Source of the DNA: DATFVA01 sp963811905
Lineage (GTDB): Bacteria; Bacteroidota; Ignavibacteria; Ignavibacteriales; Ignavibacteriaceae
Reading direction: 5' to 3'
Length of the DNA stretch: 64,000 nucleotides
Assembly (NCBI GenBank): GCA_963811905.1
Contig: CAWETK010000021.1
Coordinates: 1 to 64,000 of the forward strand
A model generated the notes under the pieces. It saw nothing but the letters and a program-made list of their open reading frames with translations, was not told the DNA's origin and ran no database searches. Below, in pieces: positions 17,544-27,072 of this stretch (within the stretch, counting starts at the first letter, position 1; every line of letters starts with the position of its first letter). The position numbers were made by a program, and so were the translations under genes.

Positions 17544-20500
17544 TTAATTCATTTGCTGAACTGCCGATAAAAGTTCAAATACTTTTCTTTCCAGTCTGGT
17601 AAAGGTTATTGCATTAAAAACATCCTCAAGGGTAAGATCAACCTCAAAAGTTTTACGCACAGCAGATATAAGCTGTATCGCTAAAAGCGAGTGACCGCCA
17701 AGTTCGAAAAAGTTATCACTTCCCTTAACGTCTTTTACACCCAGAATATTTTTCCAGATTATGGATAATTTTTCCAAGGTTACCTTTTCGGGATCAGTAC
17801 CGGGATTCGAAGCAACATATTCTTCTTCGCTTTTATACCGGAGATCATTGAATTGATCCGGATAATTCTGATAACTTTCAAGCGGCCGGGGACTTACGAT
17901 CAACTGGGAATAATCGGAAGCAATACCGAGCTTAAAAGCTTCCAATCCGTCGTGCGATGATATTGCACTTTCGAGTGCTTCCTGTTTCCAGAACTCTGTT
18001 CCTTTCTGAATTTTCAGATTTACCAGCTGTCCGGTTTCTTTCCATCCCGGCCAATTAATACTTAATGTGAAAAATTTATTTTCATTATTCACATAATGGG
18101 AGAAAACATCCAAAAATGAATTGGCTGCACTGTAGTCAACTTCAGCAAAGGGAGTTGTTACTGCAGTAATTGAGGAACACAGGACAAAAAAATCAGGTTT
18201 TTTATCTTTTATTAAATCATATAAAATCAAAGTCCCCTTAACTTTTGGTGCAAGCACGCTTTTAATATCGCCTGCTTGTTTTGCCCTGATCATTCCTGCT
18301 TTTACAATTCCTGCACAATGTATAACACCATTTATATGTCCGAATAAATTCTCTGCCTCGCATATTACCTTTTTCATACTTTCAGCTTCGGATATCTGAG
18401 CCGGGAACACGATTACTTCAGAACCCAGGCTCTCTATCTCCCTGAGTCTCCTTAGTTTATGAGATAAGCCATTACCAGTCTGATCATTCTCTAATATCTC
18501 AGGCCATTTTGATTTGTCAGGAATTTCAGATTTCTGTGTTAAAACAAGTTTAGCCTGGTATTCTTCTGCGAGGAACTTTGCCAGGGTTAAGCCAATTCCA
18601 CCTGTACCGCCCGTGATGAGATAAACTCCGTGCTTCTTTATTCGACTCTTTCGTCCCGCGCCTGACCGGGTTTTATAATTTGTAAGGCTGATGTTGTCAT
18701 ACTTCTTTATCCATCTAAATTTCCCTCTGTATGCAATCAGAGAGGAGGTATTCTGTTTATCGAATTCATTTAAAAGTTTTAAAATTAATTCTTTATTGTT
18801 CAACGGACCTGATTCTTTAAAAATCAGGTCTATGTTAAAACACTTAATGTTCGGAAATTCTTTAGGTATGATACCGCAGGGGCCAAGTATCAAGGCTTTC
18901 CCGGGGTTTAAATCCTCGGTACCTGTTACCTGGTGGATGTGACTTGATATAACTTCAATATGGACAGGGATAGAAAAATTAAGTCTGCCGAGTGCCTGTG
19001 AAATGTATATCAAACTATAAAATCCCTGGTACTGAATTGAATCATTATTATAATCGAACCAGGTATTATCCTGCTTTGAGAAGCATCCAAGGTGAATAAT
19101 ATTTAATGCATCTGCGTCTATGGATTTGATTTCACTGAACAAAGATTCATAATGCTCTTTACTCCTTAAATCGAGAGAATAATTTCCCGAATTGTCTTTC
19201 CGGAAAGAATCTTTTAACTCAATGGTGATCACGTTCTGGTTATTATTTTTCAGCACTTCCTGCAGCTGAAGACCCAGACCATTATTATCTAAAAAGATCA
19301 GCCATAACTGCTTTTCGCCAGCTTCTAAAATATTTTCATACCCGTACCTGAAATCTGATCTCTCCCAGCCGGGTACATAAAACCAGCTGTCGAACTCTTT
19401 TAATTTATCTTTCTTCTCCCTGATTTCTCCGGCAGGTGATTTTGTTCTCAGCCAATAATTTTTCTCCTGAAAGGGATAGGCAGGGAGTGGAATATGCCAC
19501 GGCAGGTTATCTTCCTCATATAATTTCTCCCATTTTATACTTACGCCACTTAACCATAGTTTGCCTATGCATTTTAAGAGGTAGTACTGATCTGACTGAT
19601 TTTCGTATTCAGGCCGCAAAGATGGAAAAGCTGCCGTGGTGTTACTTTTGTTTTTAAAGGGATGCTGTTGTGCAAGAACGCTGAGGGTGTTTCCGGGTCC
19701 TGCTTCGATCAGAATACAATTTTCAACCTGCCAGACTTTTTCCAGAGCATCACTGAACCTGGCTGTGCTTGTGGTATGTTTAGCCCAGTAATACGGGTTT
19801 ATAGCGTCGCGCTCAGTAATCCAGTCTCCTGTAACATTTGAGATGAAAGGTATCTGCGGGGAGTTTAATTTAACCTGTTTAACTTCATCCAACAGTTTAT
19901 CGAATATCGGATCCATCATTTTTGTGTGAAAAGCATGAGCATTTTGTACACGCCTATATAAAATATCCCGGCTACTAAGAACTTCTTCCAATTTATTTAC
20001 GCTGTCTTCTGCACCGGCAACAACACATAATTCCGGAGAGTTTATAAGGGAAATAGATAGCTGTTCATCAAGCAGGGGTAATATTTCTTTCTCCGGGAGT
20101 GTTACTGCAATCATCCCGCCCCGGGGTAAATCGTTCACAAGCTTTGCACGTCTGGCGATTAATTTTAATGCATCCTCCAATGATAGAACTCCGGATAAAC
20201 AAGCCGCGGTATATTCACCCATACTATGTCCTGCTATTGCATCGGGGACTATTCCAAGATGTATCCAAAGTTTTGCAAGCGCATATTCGATAGTAAATAA
20301 TGCAGGCTGCGCAAAAAGAGTCAGGTTAAGTTTGATGGAATTTGGATCTTCTACGTTAGTATTTCGTCCTGCCAGCATCTTTTTTAAGTCAATACTTCCA
20401 TCAGGGGCTTTTTTACCAAAATTCACCGGGTAAAGAATATCCCTTATGTCGCAGTCGAGGTAATTACGCAAAATCTCTGCACATTTATCGACTTCATTTT

Positions 20501-22178
20501 TGAAAACCTTTACATTCCGGTAGAGATCATATCCCATTCCGACATAGTGATCACCTATTCCCGGGAACAAAAAGATTACCGGGTGCTTCAATGAACTCCG
20601 GATATTTCCGGTAAATACTTTCTCCGGATTATTCTGTTTAAGCAATTCAATTGCCCGGGGGCGATCCTCAGCTATTAAAAATTTTCTATATTCAAATTCT
20701 TTCCGTCCGCATTGAAGGGTATATGCTGCATCTCTTAAATTTAGATTGGTATTACCGGACATATAGTTAAGAAGCTGATTTGTCTTTTTGTCCAGTGAAG
20801 CAGCATCTTTAGCTGAAAATAAAATCAGAGCAGGGGATTCTGATTGAGACTGTTTCCTGATTTCAGGAGCTTCCTCAATGATAATATGAGCATTTGTTCC
20901 TCCCATCCCTGTGGACATGACTCCGGCAATTCTTCTACCACTACTTTTCCATTCACTTAAGGACGAATTAACGTAAAAAGGTGTATTTGAAAAATTTATT
21001 TCATGGTTTGGTTCTTCATAGTTGATGCTGGCAGGGATTTTTTTGTTTTGCAGTGCAAGCACTGTTTTAATAATTCCGGCAATTCCTGCAGCTGCGTCAA
21101 GGTGTCCTATATTGGTTTTTACAGAACCAACGGCACAAAAGTTTTTTTTGTCTGTAAACTTTCTAAATGCTTTGTTTAAGGCAGCAATTTCGATGGGATC
21201 TCCCACAGGCGTACCGGAACCATGCGTCTCGATATAGCTTATATCCCCGGCATTTATACCGGAATTGGAAATTGCTTCAATCACCACATCTGCCTGGCTT
21301 TTTATTCCAGGAGCAGTATAAGCAGCCTTTTCAAAGCCATCATTATTTACTGCAGACCCTTTGATGACTGCCAAAATATTATCGTGGTCTTTCACCGCAT
21401 CGGACAGCCTTTTCAGCACGATAATCCCGGCGCCGCTTCCGAAGACTGTTCCATTAGCTCTGGCATCAAAGGCACGAACATGTCCATCCGGTGAAACTAT
21501 CCCTCCTCCGTCATACATATATCCAGCATAATGGGGCACCTTTACTGATACAGCTCCTGCAACCGCCATATCAGATTCTTGCATCAAAAGACTCTGGCAG
21601 GCAAGATGAACTGCAACAAGGGAAGTAGAACATGCAGTCTGAATATTTATGCTCGGACCCCGGAGATTTAGTTTATAAGATATTCTTGTGCTTAAAAAGT
21701 CTTTATCGTTTCCAATGAGGGTGGGAATATATTCATCATTAAATTTTTCATATAAACGGGTATTCAAAAGATAGGTATTCATCGCTGAACCTGTATAAAC
21801 GCCTATTCTCCCGCGGAATTTTTCGGGATCATAACCAGCATTTTCCAGAGCTTCATAAGCGCAGGTTAAAAGAATTCTGTGCTGGGGATCCAACCCTAAA
21901 GCTTCACTTGAAGTAAATCCGAAAAAGGAAGCATCAAAAAGCCCGGGGTCATCTAAAACAGGAGAAGCTTTTACGTAAGAAGTATTATGCACGTACGATG
22001 ATTCTACTCCGGAATCGAGGATTTCCCGGTCAGTTAATCGTTTTATTGATTCTTTCCCTTTTACAAGGTTATCCCAGAATTCTGAAACATTCTTTGCTCC
22101 GGGGAACCTGCAGGACATACCGATAACTGCTATATCGGGATTCTCATACGTTTCTTCTGATGTATTTTTCTCTTGCAT
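17544..22178 (-). CDS. Type I polyketide synthase module, KS-AT-KR-ACP
   Basis: About 1544 residues. Ketosynthase (about 12-440) with TACSTS (active Cys about 185), ETHGSGTPVGDP and KTNIGHLDAAAG (both catalytic His). Acyltransferase (about 550-850) with GHSMGEYTAA (Ser about 652) and HAFH, the signature expected for malonyl rather than methylmalonyl. Ketoreductase (about 1000-1400) with ITGGTGGIG and DYSAANSF (Tyr and Asn). Carrier with LGGHSLLAIQ (Ser about 1498). There is no DH, ER or TE, so one extension leaving a beta-hydroxyl is predicted. I take ATG 22178 as start; a TTG two codons upstream is also possible. It feeds the C-A-PCP-TE protein encoded 16 nt downstream. Whether its AT takes malonyl or the aminomalonyl-ACP made by its upstream neighbours is undecided. 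Confidence 0.93.
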   Translation of the reverse strand: MQEKNTSEETYENPDIAVIGMSCRFPGAKNVSEFWDNLVKGKESIKRLTDREILDSGVESSYVHNTSYVKASPVLDDPGLFDASFFGFTSSEALGLDPQHRILLTCAYEALENAGYDPEKFRGRIGVYTGSAMNTYLLNTRLYEKFNDEYIPTLIGNDKDFLSTRISYKLNLRGPSINIQTACSTSLVAVHLACQSLLMQESDMAVAGAVSVKVPHYAGYMYDGGGIVSPDGHVRAFDARANGTVFGSGAGIIVLKRLSDAVKDHDNILAVIKGSAVNNDGFEKAAYTAPGIKSQADVVIEAISNSGINAGDISYIETHGSGTPVGDPIEIAALNKAFRKFTDKKNFCAVGSVKTNIGHLDAAAGIAGIIKTVLALQNKKIPASINYEEPNHEINFSNTPFYVNSSLSEWKSSGRRIAGVMSTGMGGTNAHIIIEEAPEIRKQSQSESPALILFSAKDAASLDKKTNQLLNYMSGNTNLNLRDAAYTLQCGRKEFEYRKFLIAEDRPRAIELLKQNNPEKVFTGNIRSSLKHPVIFLFPGIGDHYVGMGYDLYRNVKVFKNEVDKCAEILRNYLDCDIRDILYPVNFGKKAPDGSIDLKKMLAGRNTNVEDPNSIKLNLTLFAQPALFTIEYALAKLWIHLGIVPDAIAGHSMGEYTAACLSGVLSLEDALKLIARRAKLVNDLPRGGMIAVTLPEKEILPLLDEQLSISLINSPELCVVAGAEDSVNKLEEVLSSRDILYRRVQNAHAFHTKMMDPIFDKLLDEVKQVKLNSPQIPFISNVTGDWITERDAINPYYWAKHTTSTARFSDALEKVWQVENCILIEAGPGNTLSVLAQQHPFKNKSNTTAAFPSLRPEYENQSDQYYLLKCIGKLWLSGVSIKWEKLYEEDNLPWHIPLPAYPFQEKNYWLRTKSPAGEIREKKDKLKEFDSWFYVPGWERSDFRYGYENILEAGEKQLWLIFLDNNGLGLQLQEVLKNNNQNVITIELKDSFRKDNSGNYSLDLRSKEHYESLFSEIKSIDADALNIIHLGCFSKQDNTWFDYNNDSIQYQGFYSLIYISQALGRLNFSIPVHIEVISSHIHQVTGTEDLNPGKALILGPCGIIPKEFPNIKCFNIDLIFKESGPLNNKELILKLLNEFDKQNTSSLIAYRGKFRWIKKYDNISLTNYKTRSGAGRKSRIKKHGVYLITGGTGGIGLTLAKFLAEEYQAKLVLTQKSEIPDKSKWPEILENDQTGNGLSHKLRRLREIESLGSEVIVFPAQISEAESMKKVICEAENLFGHINGVIHCAGIVKAGMIRAKQAGDIKSVLAPKVKGTLILYDLIKDKKPDFFVLCSSITAVTTPFAEVDYSAANSFLDVFSHYVNNENKFFTLSINWPGWKETGQLVNLKIQKGTEFWKQEALESAISSHDGLEAFKLGIASDYSQLIVSPRPLESYQNYPDQFNDLRYKSEEEYVASNPGTDPEKVTLEKLSIIWKNILGVKDVKGSDNFFELGGHSLLAIQLISAVRKTFEVDLTLEDVFNAITFTRLERKVFELLSAVQQMN

Positions 22179-22200
22179 ATACAAATATTTTCAGACTTTA

Positions 22201-23807
22201 TCATAAATGACTCTGGTGAACCATTAATGGTTCCGGTAATGCCTTTCTATCAACTTTGCCTACAGGCGTCAAAGGGATTTCTTGTAATATGACGAAATTT
22301 GCCGGAATCATATATTCCGGAAGATAATCGGACAGGTAAGCTTTAAGTTCAGAGACTTTAATTTCGGATGAACAAACTATATAAGCATTAATCATTATTA
22401 CCGTTTCTGAATATTTCTTTACATCTATTGCACAGGCTCTTATTGATGAAAAAGTTCTTATTACCGTTTCTATTTCTCCGAGTTCAATCCGTAAGCCGCG
22501 TATTTTAACCTGGAAATCTTCTCTTCCCAGATATTCAATATTTCCGTCGGGAAGCCATCGGGCCATATCGCCTGTTCTATACATCTTTTCTCCCGGGATA
22601 AACGGACAATCGACAAATTTTTCTGCGGTTAATTTTTTATTATTCAAATAACCACGGCCTAATCCTTCTCCCGCAATACAAAGTTCACCGGCTTTCCCAG
22701 GGGGCTGGAGCTTTTCTCCTTTTGTTATAAATAAGCGGGTATTGTCAATGGGTTTTCCTATAGGCACTTTATCAACAACGGGATTTGAAGGACACTCAAA
22801 ATAAGCTACATCAATTGTGGCTTCGGTCGGACCATACAAATTAGTTAGTTTTGTTCCGATTCTATTCCTTATCAGGATATTAAAATTCCGGACATGATGG
22901 GGCAGAAGGGGTTCCCCGCTAGCGAAACATGTTTTAAAGTACTCAGTTTTTCGATTTCATGCTCCCCCCTATTCTCTATATAATCCAGAAAAACATTAAG
23001 CATTGATGGTACAAAATGTATAATTGATACTCCATATTTATCAACTATCTGAGTTATGACAGCTGGAAATTTTTCAGTGTGCGGAGGCAGCAGACACATT
23101 GATGCTCCGTGCAGAGACCACCAGAATAATTCCCAAACCGAAACATCAAAATAAATAGGGGTTTTCTGAAGGATGACATCCGTTTGCCCGATAGGAAATT
23201 TTTTCTGCATCCAGCTTAACCTGTTTAACAAAGAATGATGTTCTATCATCACGCCTTTAGGTTTTCCGGTGGATCCTGAAGTATAAATGACATAGACAAG
23301 ATCTTCCGGCTTATTAACGATTACCGGATTTTCATCCCTGCCAGTATAAATTTCCGGGTCTTCAAGTTCGATCACCGGACCGCTGAAATTAATATTCTGA
23401 GAATGTTTATTCTGAATCAGGAGTAGTTTTGCCTGACTATCAGAAAGCATGAAACTGGTTCTTTCAGAGGGACCCCGGGGGTCGATCGGCAAATATGCAC
23501 ATCCTGCTTTTACAATTGCCCAGATGCCTATAATCATTGCAAATGAGCGTTCTGCTGAGATTCCAATTATATCATCGGGATTTACATTAAAGCTTCTTAT
23601 ATGGTTAGCAACCTGATTAGCTCTACTATTCAGCTCTTTATAACTCAGAGTATTTTTCTGAAAATATGAGTCTTCTTTATCGCAAATTACTGCGCGACTA
23701 CCAGGATATTTCTCTACCTGTTTTTCAAATAACCCTTGTATAGTTAAGGTTTCGGAAGAATCAACTATAGTCTTATTAATATCATATTTTGTCTGAGAGT
23801 AATCCAT
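22201..23807 (-). CDS. Free-standing adenylation domain, serine code (ZmaJ-like), one frameshift
   Basis: Single A domain of about 535 residues without C or PCP. Motifs: LSYKELNSRANQVA, YTSGSTGKPKGVMIEH, NLYGPTEAT, MYRTGDMARW, KIRGLRIELGEIE, TPVGKVDRKALP. One missing T near 22905-22912 splits it: the frame ends after LKHVSLAGNP, while the shifted frame gives KHV-FASGEPLLPHHVRNFN and runs on to YGPTEAT. Code positions read from YFDVSVWELF, IIHFVPS, FASGE and LYGPTEATID give D-V-W-H-F-S-L-I-D, matching known serine codes. It is followed upstream in the operon by an acyl-ACP dehydrogenase, ACP and 3-hydroxyacyl-ACP dehydrogenase. It should load Ser on that free ACP, as ZmaJ does in zwittermicin. 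If the frameshift is real the route would be dead. Confidence 0.88.
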
Positions 23808-23819
23808 TTGACCTTCTAA

Positions 23820-24977
23820 CTAAGCAATTACCGTTTCCACTTCGTTTAATTTATTCAGCAAAGATTTTCCAAGGATCATTTCGTGTACCTGTGTAGTTCC
23901 TTCTATTATTTCAAAGATCTTTGCATCCCTGTAGTATCTTGCAACAGGACTTGATTCATTACAGCCGGATGCTCCATGTATCTGGACTGCTTCCAGGGCA
24001 GCATTTCCGGCAGCCCTGGATGTAAAGTACTTTGCCATTAATACATCTTCAAATGCTTCCGGAAGATGTTCGTCTTCAGCTTTGCAGGCAGAGTAACAAA
24101 GGAGAGAGGCAGCTCGTAAATCGGTTCCCATCTTTGTAAGCAGGGTCTGCAGCATACCCCGGTTCCCTATAGGCTTTCCATATACCTGTCTTTGTGATGC
24201 ATATGCAATACTTTCTTCATAGCATGCTCTCAGCAATCCCAAAGCAGAACAAGCTGTGCTTATCCTGCCATAGTGCAGAGCGAAAGGGGCAATCGTTGAA
24301 AGAGCGAACCCCGGTTTGCCGATAATATTTTCACCAGGGATCTCAATACTATCAAAATTTAACTGAGCCATTTTAGCGGCTTTAAAGCCCATCATGTTAT
24401 TAATAGGTTCAACCTCAAGTCCCGGCGAATTTTTCGGAAGGAGGCAGGCCAGAGATTCATCACCTGATTTACCGAAAACTAAAAACAAGTCTGCTATCTG
24501 TCCATAAGAGATCCATCTCTTAGTGCCGGTTAGTCTGTATTTATTCCCGTCTTTATAAAACTGTGTTTCAATGGCATTTATATTACTTCCGGTATCGGGT
24601 TCAGTCAGTGCAAATGCACCGATAATTTTACCTTCGGCTAATAATCTCAGCCAGGAAGATTTCTGCTCAGTAGTACCCCATTTTAATAGCGTAATTGAAA
24701 TCATGCCCTGAATAGTAATCAAATCAGCCAGGGCAGCAGTTCCACGGCCGATTGCCTCATTCAAAAGTCCAAAAGTGACAACGTCCCAGTTTTGTCCTCC
24801 ATATTCCGAAGGGATTAAACTTCCGAGATATCCAAGTTCTCCAATCTCAGTGATGAACTCCTGTGGAATATCTTCATCATAATCCCATTTTGAAGCAAAA
24901 GGGATCACCCTCTCATTTACATATTTTTTAAAGCAGTTATATAGTTCTTTCTGCTTTTCAGTGAGCAAGGATAACAT
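23820..24977 (-). CDS. Acyl-ACP dehydrogenase (FkbI/ZmaG-like)
   Basis: 385 residues, full-length FAD-dependent acyl-CoA-dehydrogenase fold: LGSLIPSEYGGQNWD, GAFALTEPDTGSN, TGTKRWISYGQ, QRQVYGKPIGNRGMLQ, IHGASGCNESSPVARYYRDAKIFEIIEGT. In the FkbI/ZmaG group the enzyme oxidises the aldehyde stage of an ACP-bound unit to the carboxylate, giving methoxymalonyl- or aminomalonyl-ACP. Context decides: the stand-alone serine A domain 12 nt downstream and the FkbJ-type ACP 14 nt upstream point to aminomalonyl-ACP. The alternative, an ordinary fatty-acid enzyme, is unlikely inside this gene set. Confidence 0.87.
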   Translation of the reverse strand: MLSLLTEKQKELYNCFKKYVNERVIPFASKWDYDEDIPQEFITEIGELGYLGSLIPSEYGGQNWDVVTFGLLNEAIGRGTAALADLITIQGMISITLLKWGTTEQKSSWLRLLAEGKIIGAFALTEPDTGSNINAIETQFYKDGNKYRLTGTKRWISYGQIADLFLVFGKSGDESLACLLPKNSPGLEVEPINNMMGFKAAKMAQLNFDSIEIPGENIIGKPGFALSTIAPFALHYGRISTACSALGLLRACYEESIAYASQRQVYGKPIGNRGMLQTLLTKMGTDLRAASLLCYSACKAEDEHLPEAFEDVLMAKYFTSRAAGNAALEAVQIHGASGCNESSPVARYYRDAKIFEIIEGTTQVHEMILGKSLLNKLNEVETVIA

Positions 24978-24991
24978 TAAATAAGCCTTAA

Positions 24992-25270
24992 TTATGAATT
25001 CTTTTTATGCAGAACAAAAGAAGTCGCCGAATCTACCGATTTAAAATTTTCCATTAAAAGATCATCGGTAGTTACCTGGATTCTAAATGTTTTCTCTAAA
25101 AATGTCATCATCTGAATTGCAAATAATGAATTCACAATCCCTGTTTCAAATAGGTTATCATCGCTCTTCAAATCAGGAATTTTAACTGAATTAACTATAA
25201 AACTTCTGATTTTTTCATTTATTAAATGTGCACTTGAATTTTCCATTAATACTATTCTACTTTCGATCAT
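24992..25270 (-). CDS. Free acyl carrier protein of the FkbJ/ZmaH type
   Basis: 84-92 residues, depending on start. The phosphopantetheine site is in ETGIVNSLFAIQMMTFLE; the G-[IL]-V-N-S-L-F-A-[LIV]-Q pattern is characteristic of the dedicated carriers that hold serine- or glycerate-derived extender units, and differs from DSL/HSL carriers of the megasynthases in this cluster. ATG 25270 is used; Met 25246 (MENSSAHLINEK) is an equally good length. It lies 6 nt downstream of the 3-hydroxyacyl-ACP dehydrogenase gene. Inferred role: carries seryl and then aminomalonyl thioester. Confidence 0.88.
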   Translation of the reverse strand: MIESRIVLMENSSAHLINEKIRSFIVNSVKIPDLKSDDNLFETGIVNSLFAIQMMTFLEKTFRIQVTTDDLLMENFKSVDSATSFVLHKKNS

Positions 25271-25276
25271 TGAAAT

Positions 25277-26137
25277 TCAAAGTAACGGATACTCATAAAA
25301 GCCCTTCCCGGTTTTTCTTCCGAGGTATCCAGCGTGAACTAATTTTTTGAGCAGAGGACAGCACCTGAACTTTGGATCCTTGTAGCTATCATAGAGCACA
25401 TCAAGAGAATTTACAACTGTGTCCAGACCTATAAGATCGGCGGTTTCCAGAGGTCCCATGGTATGTCCGAAGCATTTCTTAAATATTTCATCAATATCTT
25501 CCGCTTTTGCCACCTGATCCTGCAGAACAAATGCAGCTTCATTCATAAAAAGATGAGAGATCCTATTTGAAACAAAACCGGGCAGATCATTTACAATAAT
25601 GGAAGACTTATTAAGCTGATTAAACAGTATATTTACTTTATCCAGGGTATCTTCAGACGTATGAACTCCTCGTATCACTTCAACCGTTGATTTCAAATGA
25701 ACCGGGTTCATGAAATGAAGTCCCACTACTTTATCGGGTTTATTTGTTATGCTACCTATCCGTGTAATGGAGATGCAGGATGTATTCACCCCGTAACAAA
25801 CTTCCGGTGATGTTACACGATTCAATTGTGAATAAATATTTTGTTTAACATTCCAGTCTTCCGTAACATTTTCAATTATAAATTCACAATCACTGACTGA
25901 ATCAATATCTGCAGAGGGAACAATCAACTCCTCTATATGTTCAGTTGTGAATTCCCGCTTTGATTTATGAAATAATGGTGCAAACCTTATATTTTTAATT
26001 ATCTCAGCTTTAGCTTTATTCAATTGCAATTCTGAAATATCAATCAGTACTGTGACGATATCATGCATGATCAGATCAGTGGCGACACCTGTTCCTATAT
26101 TTCCTGCTCCTATTACGCCTATTTTTTTAAATGTCAT
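25277..26137 (-). CDS. 3-Hydroxyacyl-ACP dehydrogenase (FkbK/ZmaI-like)
   Basis: 286 residues. N-terminal dinucleotide fold IGVIGAGNIGTGVATDL, CEFIIENVTEDWNVKQ, SCISITRIGS, GLHFMNPVHLKSTVEVIRG (catalytic His), VNDLPGFVSNRISHLFMNEA and C-terminal GLDTVVNSLDVLY and GYLGRKTGKGFYEY. This is the 3HCDH family; in extender-unit cassettes it oxidises the terminal alcohol of an ACP-bound seryl or glyceryl group to the aldehyde. The start overlaps the stop of the GT2 gene by ATGA, so they are translationally coupled. Together with the A domain, acyl-ACP dehydrogenase and ACP it completes the four-gene aminomalonyl set. Confidence 0.87.
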   Translation of the reverse strand: MTFKKIGVIGAGNIGTGVATDLIMHDIVTVLIDISELQLNKAKAEIIKNIRFAPLFHKSKREFTTEHIEELIVPSADIDSVSDCEFIIENVTEDWNVKQNIYSQLNRVTSPEVCYGVNTSCISITRIGSITNKPDKVVGLHFMNPVHLKSTVEVIRGVHTSEDTLDKVNILFNQLNKSSIIVNDLPGFVSNRISHLFMNEAAFVLQDQVAKAEDIDEIFKKCFGHTMGPLETADLIGLDTVVNSLDVLYDSYKDPKFRCCPLLKKLVHAGYLGRKTGKGFYEYPLL

Positions 26138-27054
26138 TTTCTAAAACTATCCGGAATAGTTATTGTGTGAGAATCGGCTTTATACGATCTGCTTTTATAT
26201 TTTCTAATTAAACCTTGTACCAGCATTATCCTTGCCCGACCGGCAACTTGAAGAATCTTAATCGTATTTTGTGCACCAAAGTAATCTTTGAACAGAAAAA
26301 GCAGGTTTGTTCCTATCAAACCACGGCGATCTGATTTATATAATTCTCCTCCCGGGTAGCTGTTATTTCTTTCATTGTTAATAATATTAAAAGCTGCACT
26401 CGTCAGCATATTTCTGTCCTTTGATATACTTTTTGAATAAACCCTATGTCCGACTGTAGGCGGAGAACTAATCTGGATCATTGGACTTTCAGTACCTAAT
26501 CTGAATGCCAGACACCTATCATCAAAATTAAAACTTCCTGATTCATAACCTCCTGCCTGAATCAAACTATCTCTTTTTATAATCATATTGCTGTTGGAAA
26601 TACCAATAGAATTCCTTTTTTTGAAAAAATTTAAGTGTTTTAAACATTCAATCTTATTAAACTGATCACTCTTCGGTAAAACTTCATCATTGCCAGTGAA
26701 GTAGATCATCTTAGAAAGGATAAAAGGGGGTTCTTTGAAGTGAGCAATGACTTTTTCATAAACTCTAAGTGCGTCCGGAAAAAGAATATCGTCCGCATCA
26801 AAGGACACAATATATCTGCCTTTTGCTGTTTTTACGCCCAGGTTCCTTGCTGAGGCGGGTCCCTGGTTCGGCTGGCGGATAAAAGTAAGCCTTGATTTAT
26901 ATTTCCCGGCTATTTCTTTTGTATTATCGGTTGAACCATCATCAACTATGATCACTTCGTAGTTATCAAAATTCTGATTTATAAGCGACAGAATAGTTTT
27001 CTCAAGATAATCAGCAGAATTATATGCCGGCACAACGATACTAAATAGGGGCAT
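26134..27054 (-). CDS. Glycosyltransferase family 2
   Basis: 306 residues. GT-A nucleotide-binding start FSIVVPAYNSADYLEKTI, VIIVDDGSTDNTKE, and ISFDADDILFPDAL-type DxD (SFDADD, about residue 95), with RQPNQGPASARNLG between. No membrane helix. It sits inside the NRPS/PKS operon, 18 nt after the FkbH-fusion gene and overlapping the next gene by 4 nt. This position suggests sugar transfer to the product or to a carrier-bound intermediate, but the acceptor and sugar are not visible from sequence. No sugar-nucleotide genes lie inside the cluster. Confidence 0.85.
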   Translation of the reverse strand: MPLFSIVVPAYNSADYLEKTILSLINQNFDNYEVIIVDDGSTDNTKEIAGKYKSRLTFIRQPNQGPASARNLGVKTAKGRYIVSFDADDILFPDALRVYEKVIAHFKEPPFILSKMIYFTGNDEVLPKSDQFNKIECLKHLNFFKKRNSIGISNSNMIIKRDSLIQAGGYESGSFNFDDRCLAFRLGTESPMIQISSPPTVGHRVYSKSISKDRNMLTSAAFNIINNERNNSYPGGELYKSDRRGLIGTNLLFLFKDYFGAQNTIKILQVAGRARIMLVQGLIRKYKSRSYKADSHTITIPDSFRK

Positions 27055-27072
27055 CGCTTTTCCTCAGGTTTT

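Noticed and set aside
23820..26137. Fatty-acid beta-oxidation genes
   Set aside because: The acyl-CoA-dehydrogenase-like and 3HCDH-like genes flank an FkbJ-type carrier and a serine A domain, with no thiolase or hydratase, which fits extender-unit synthesis instead.
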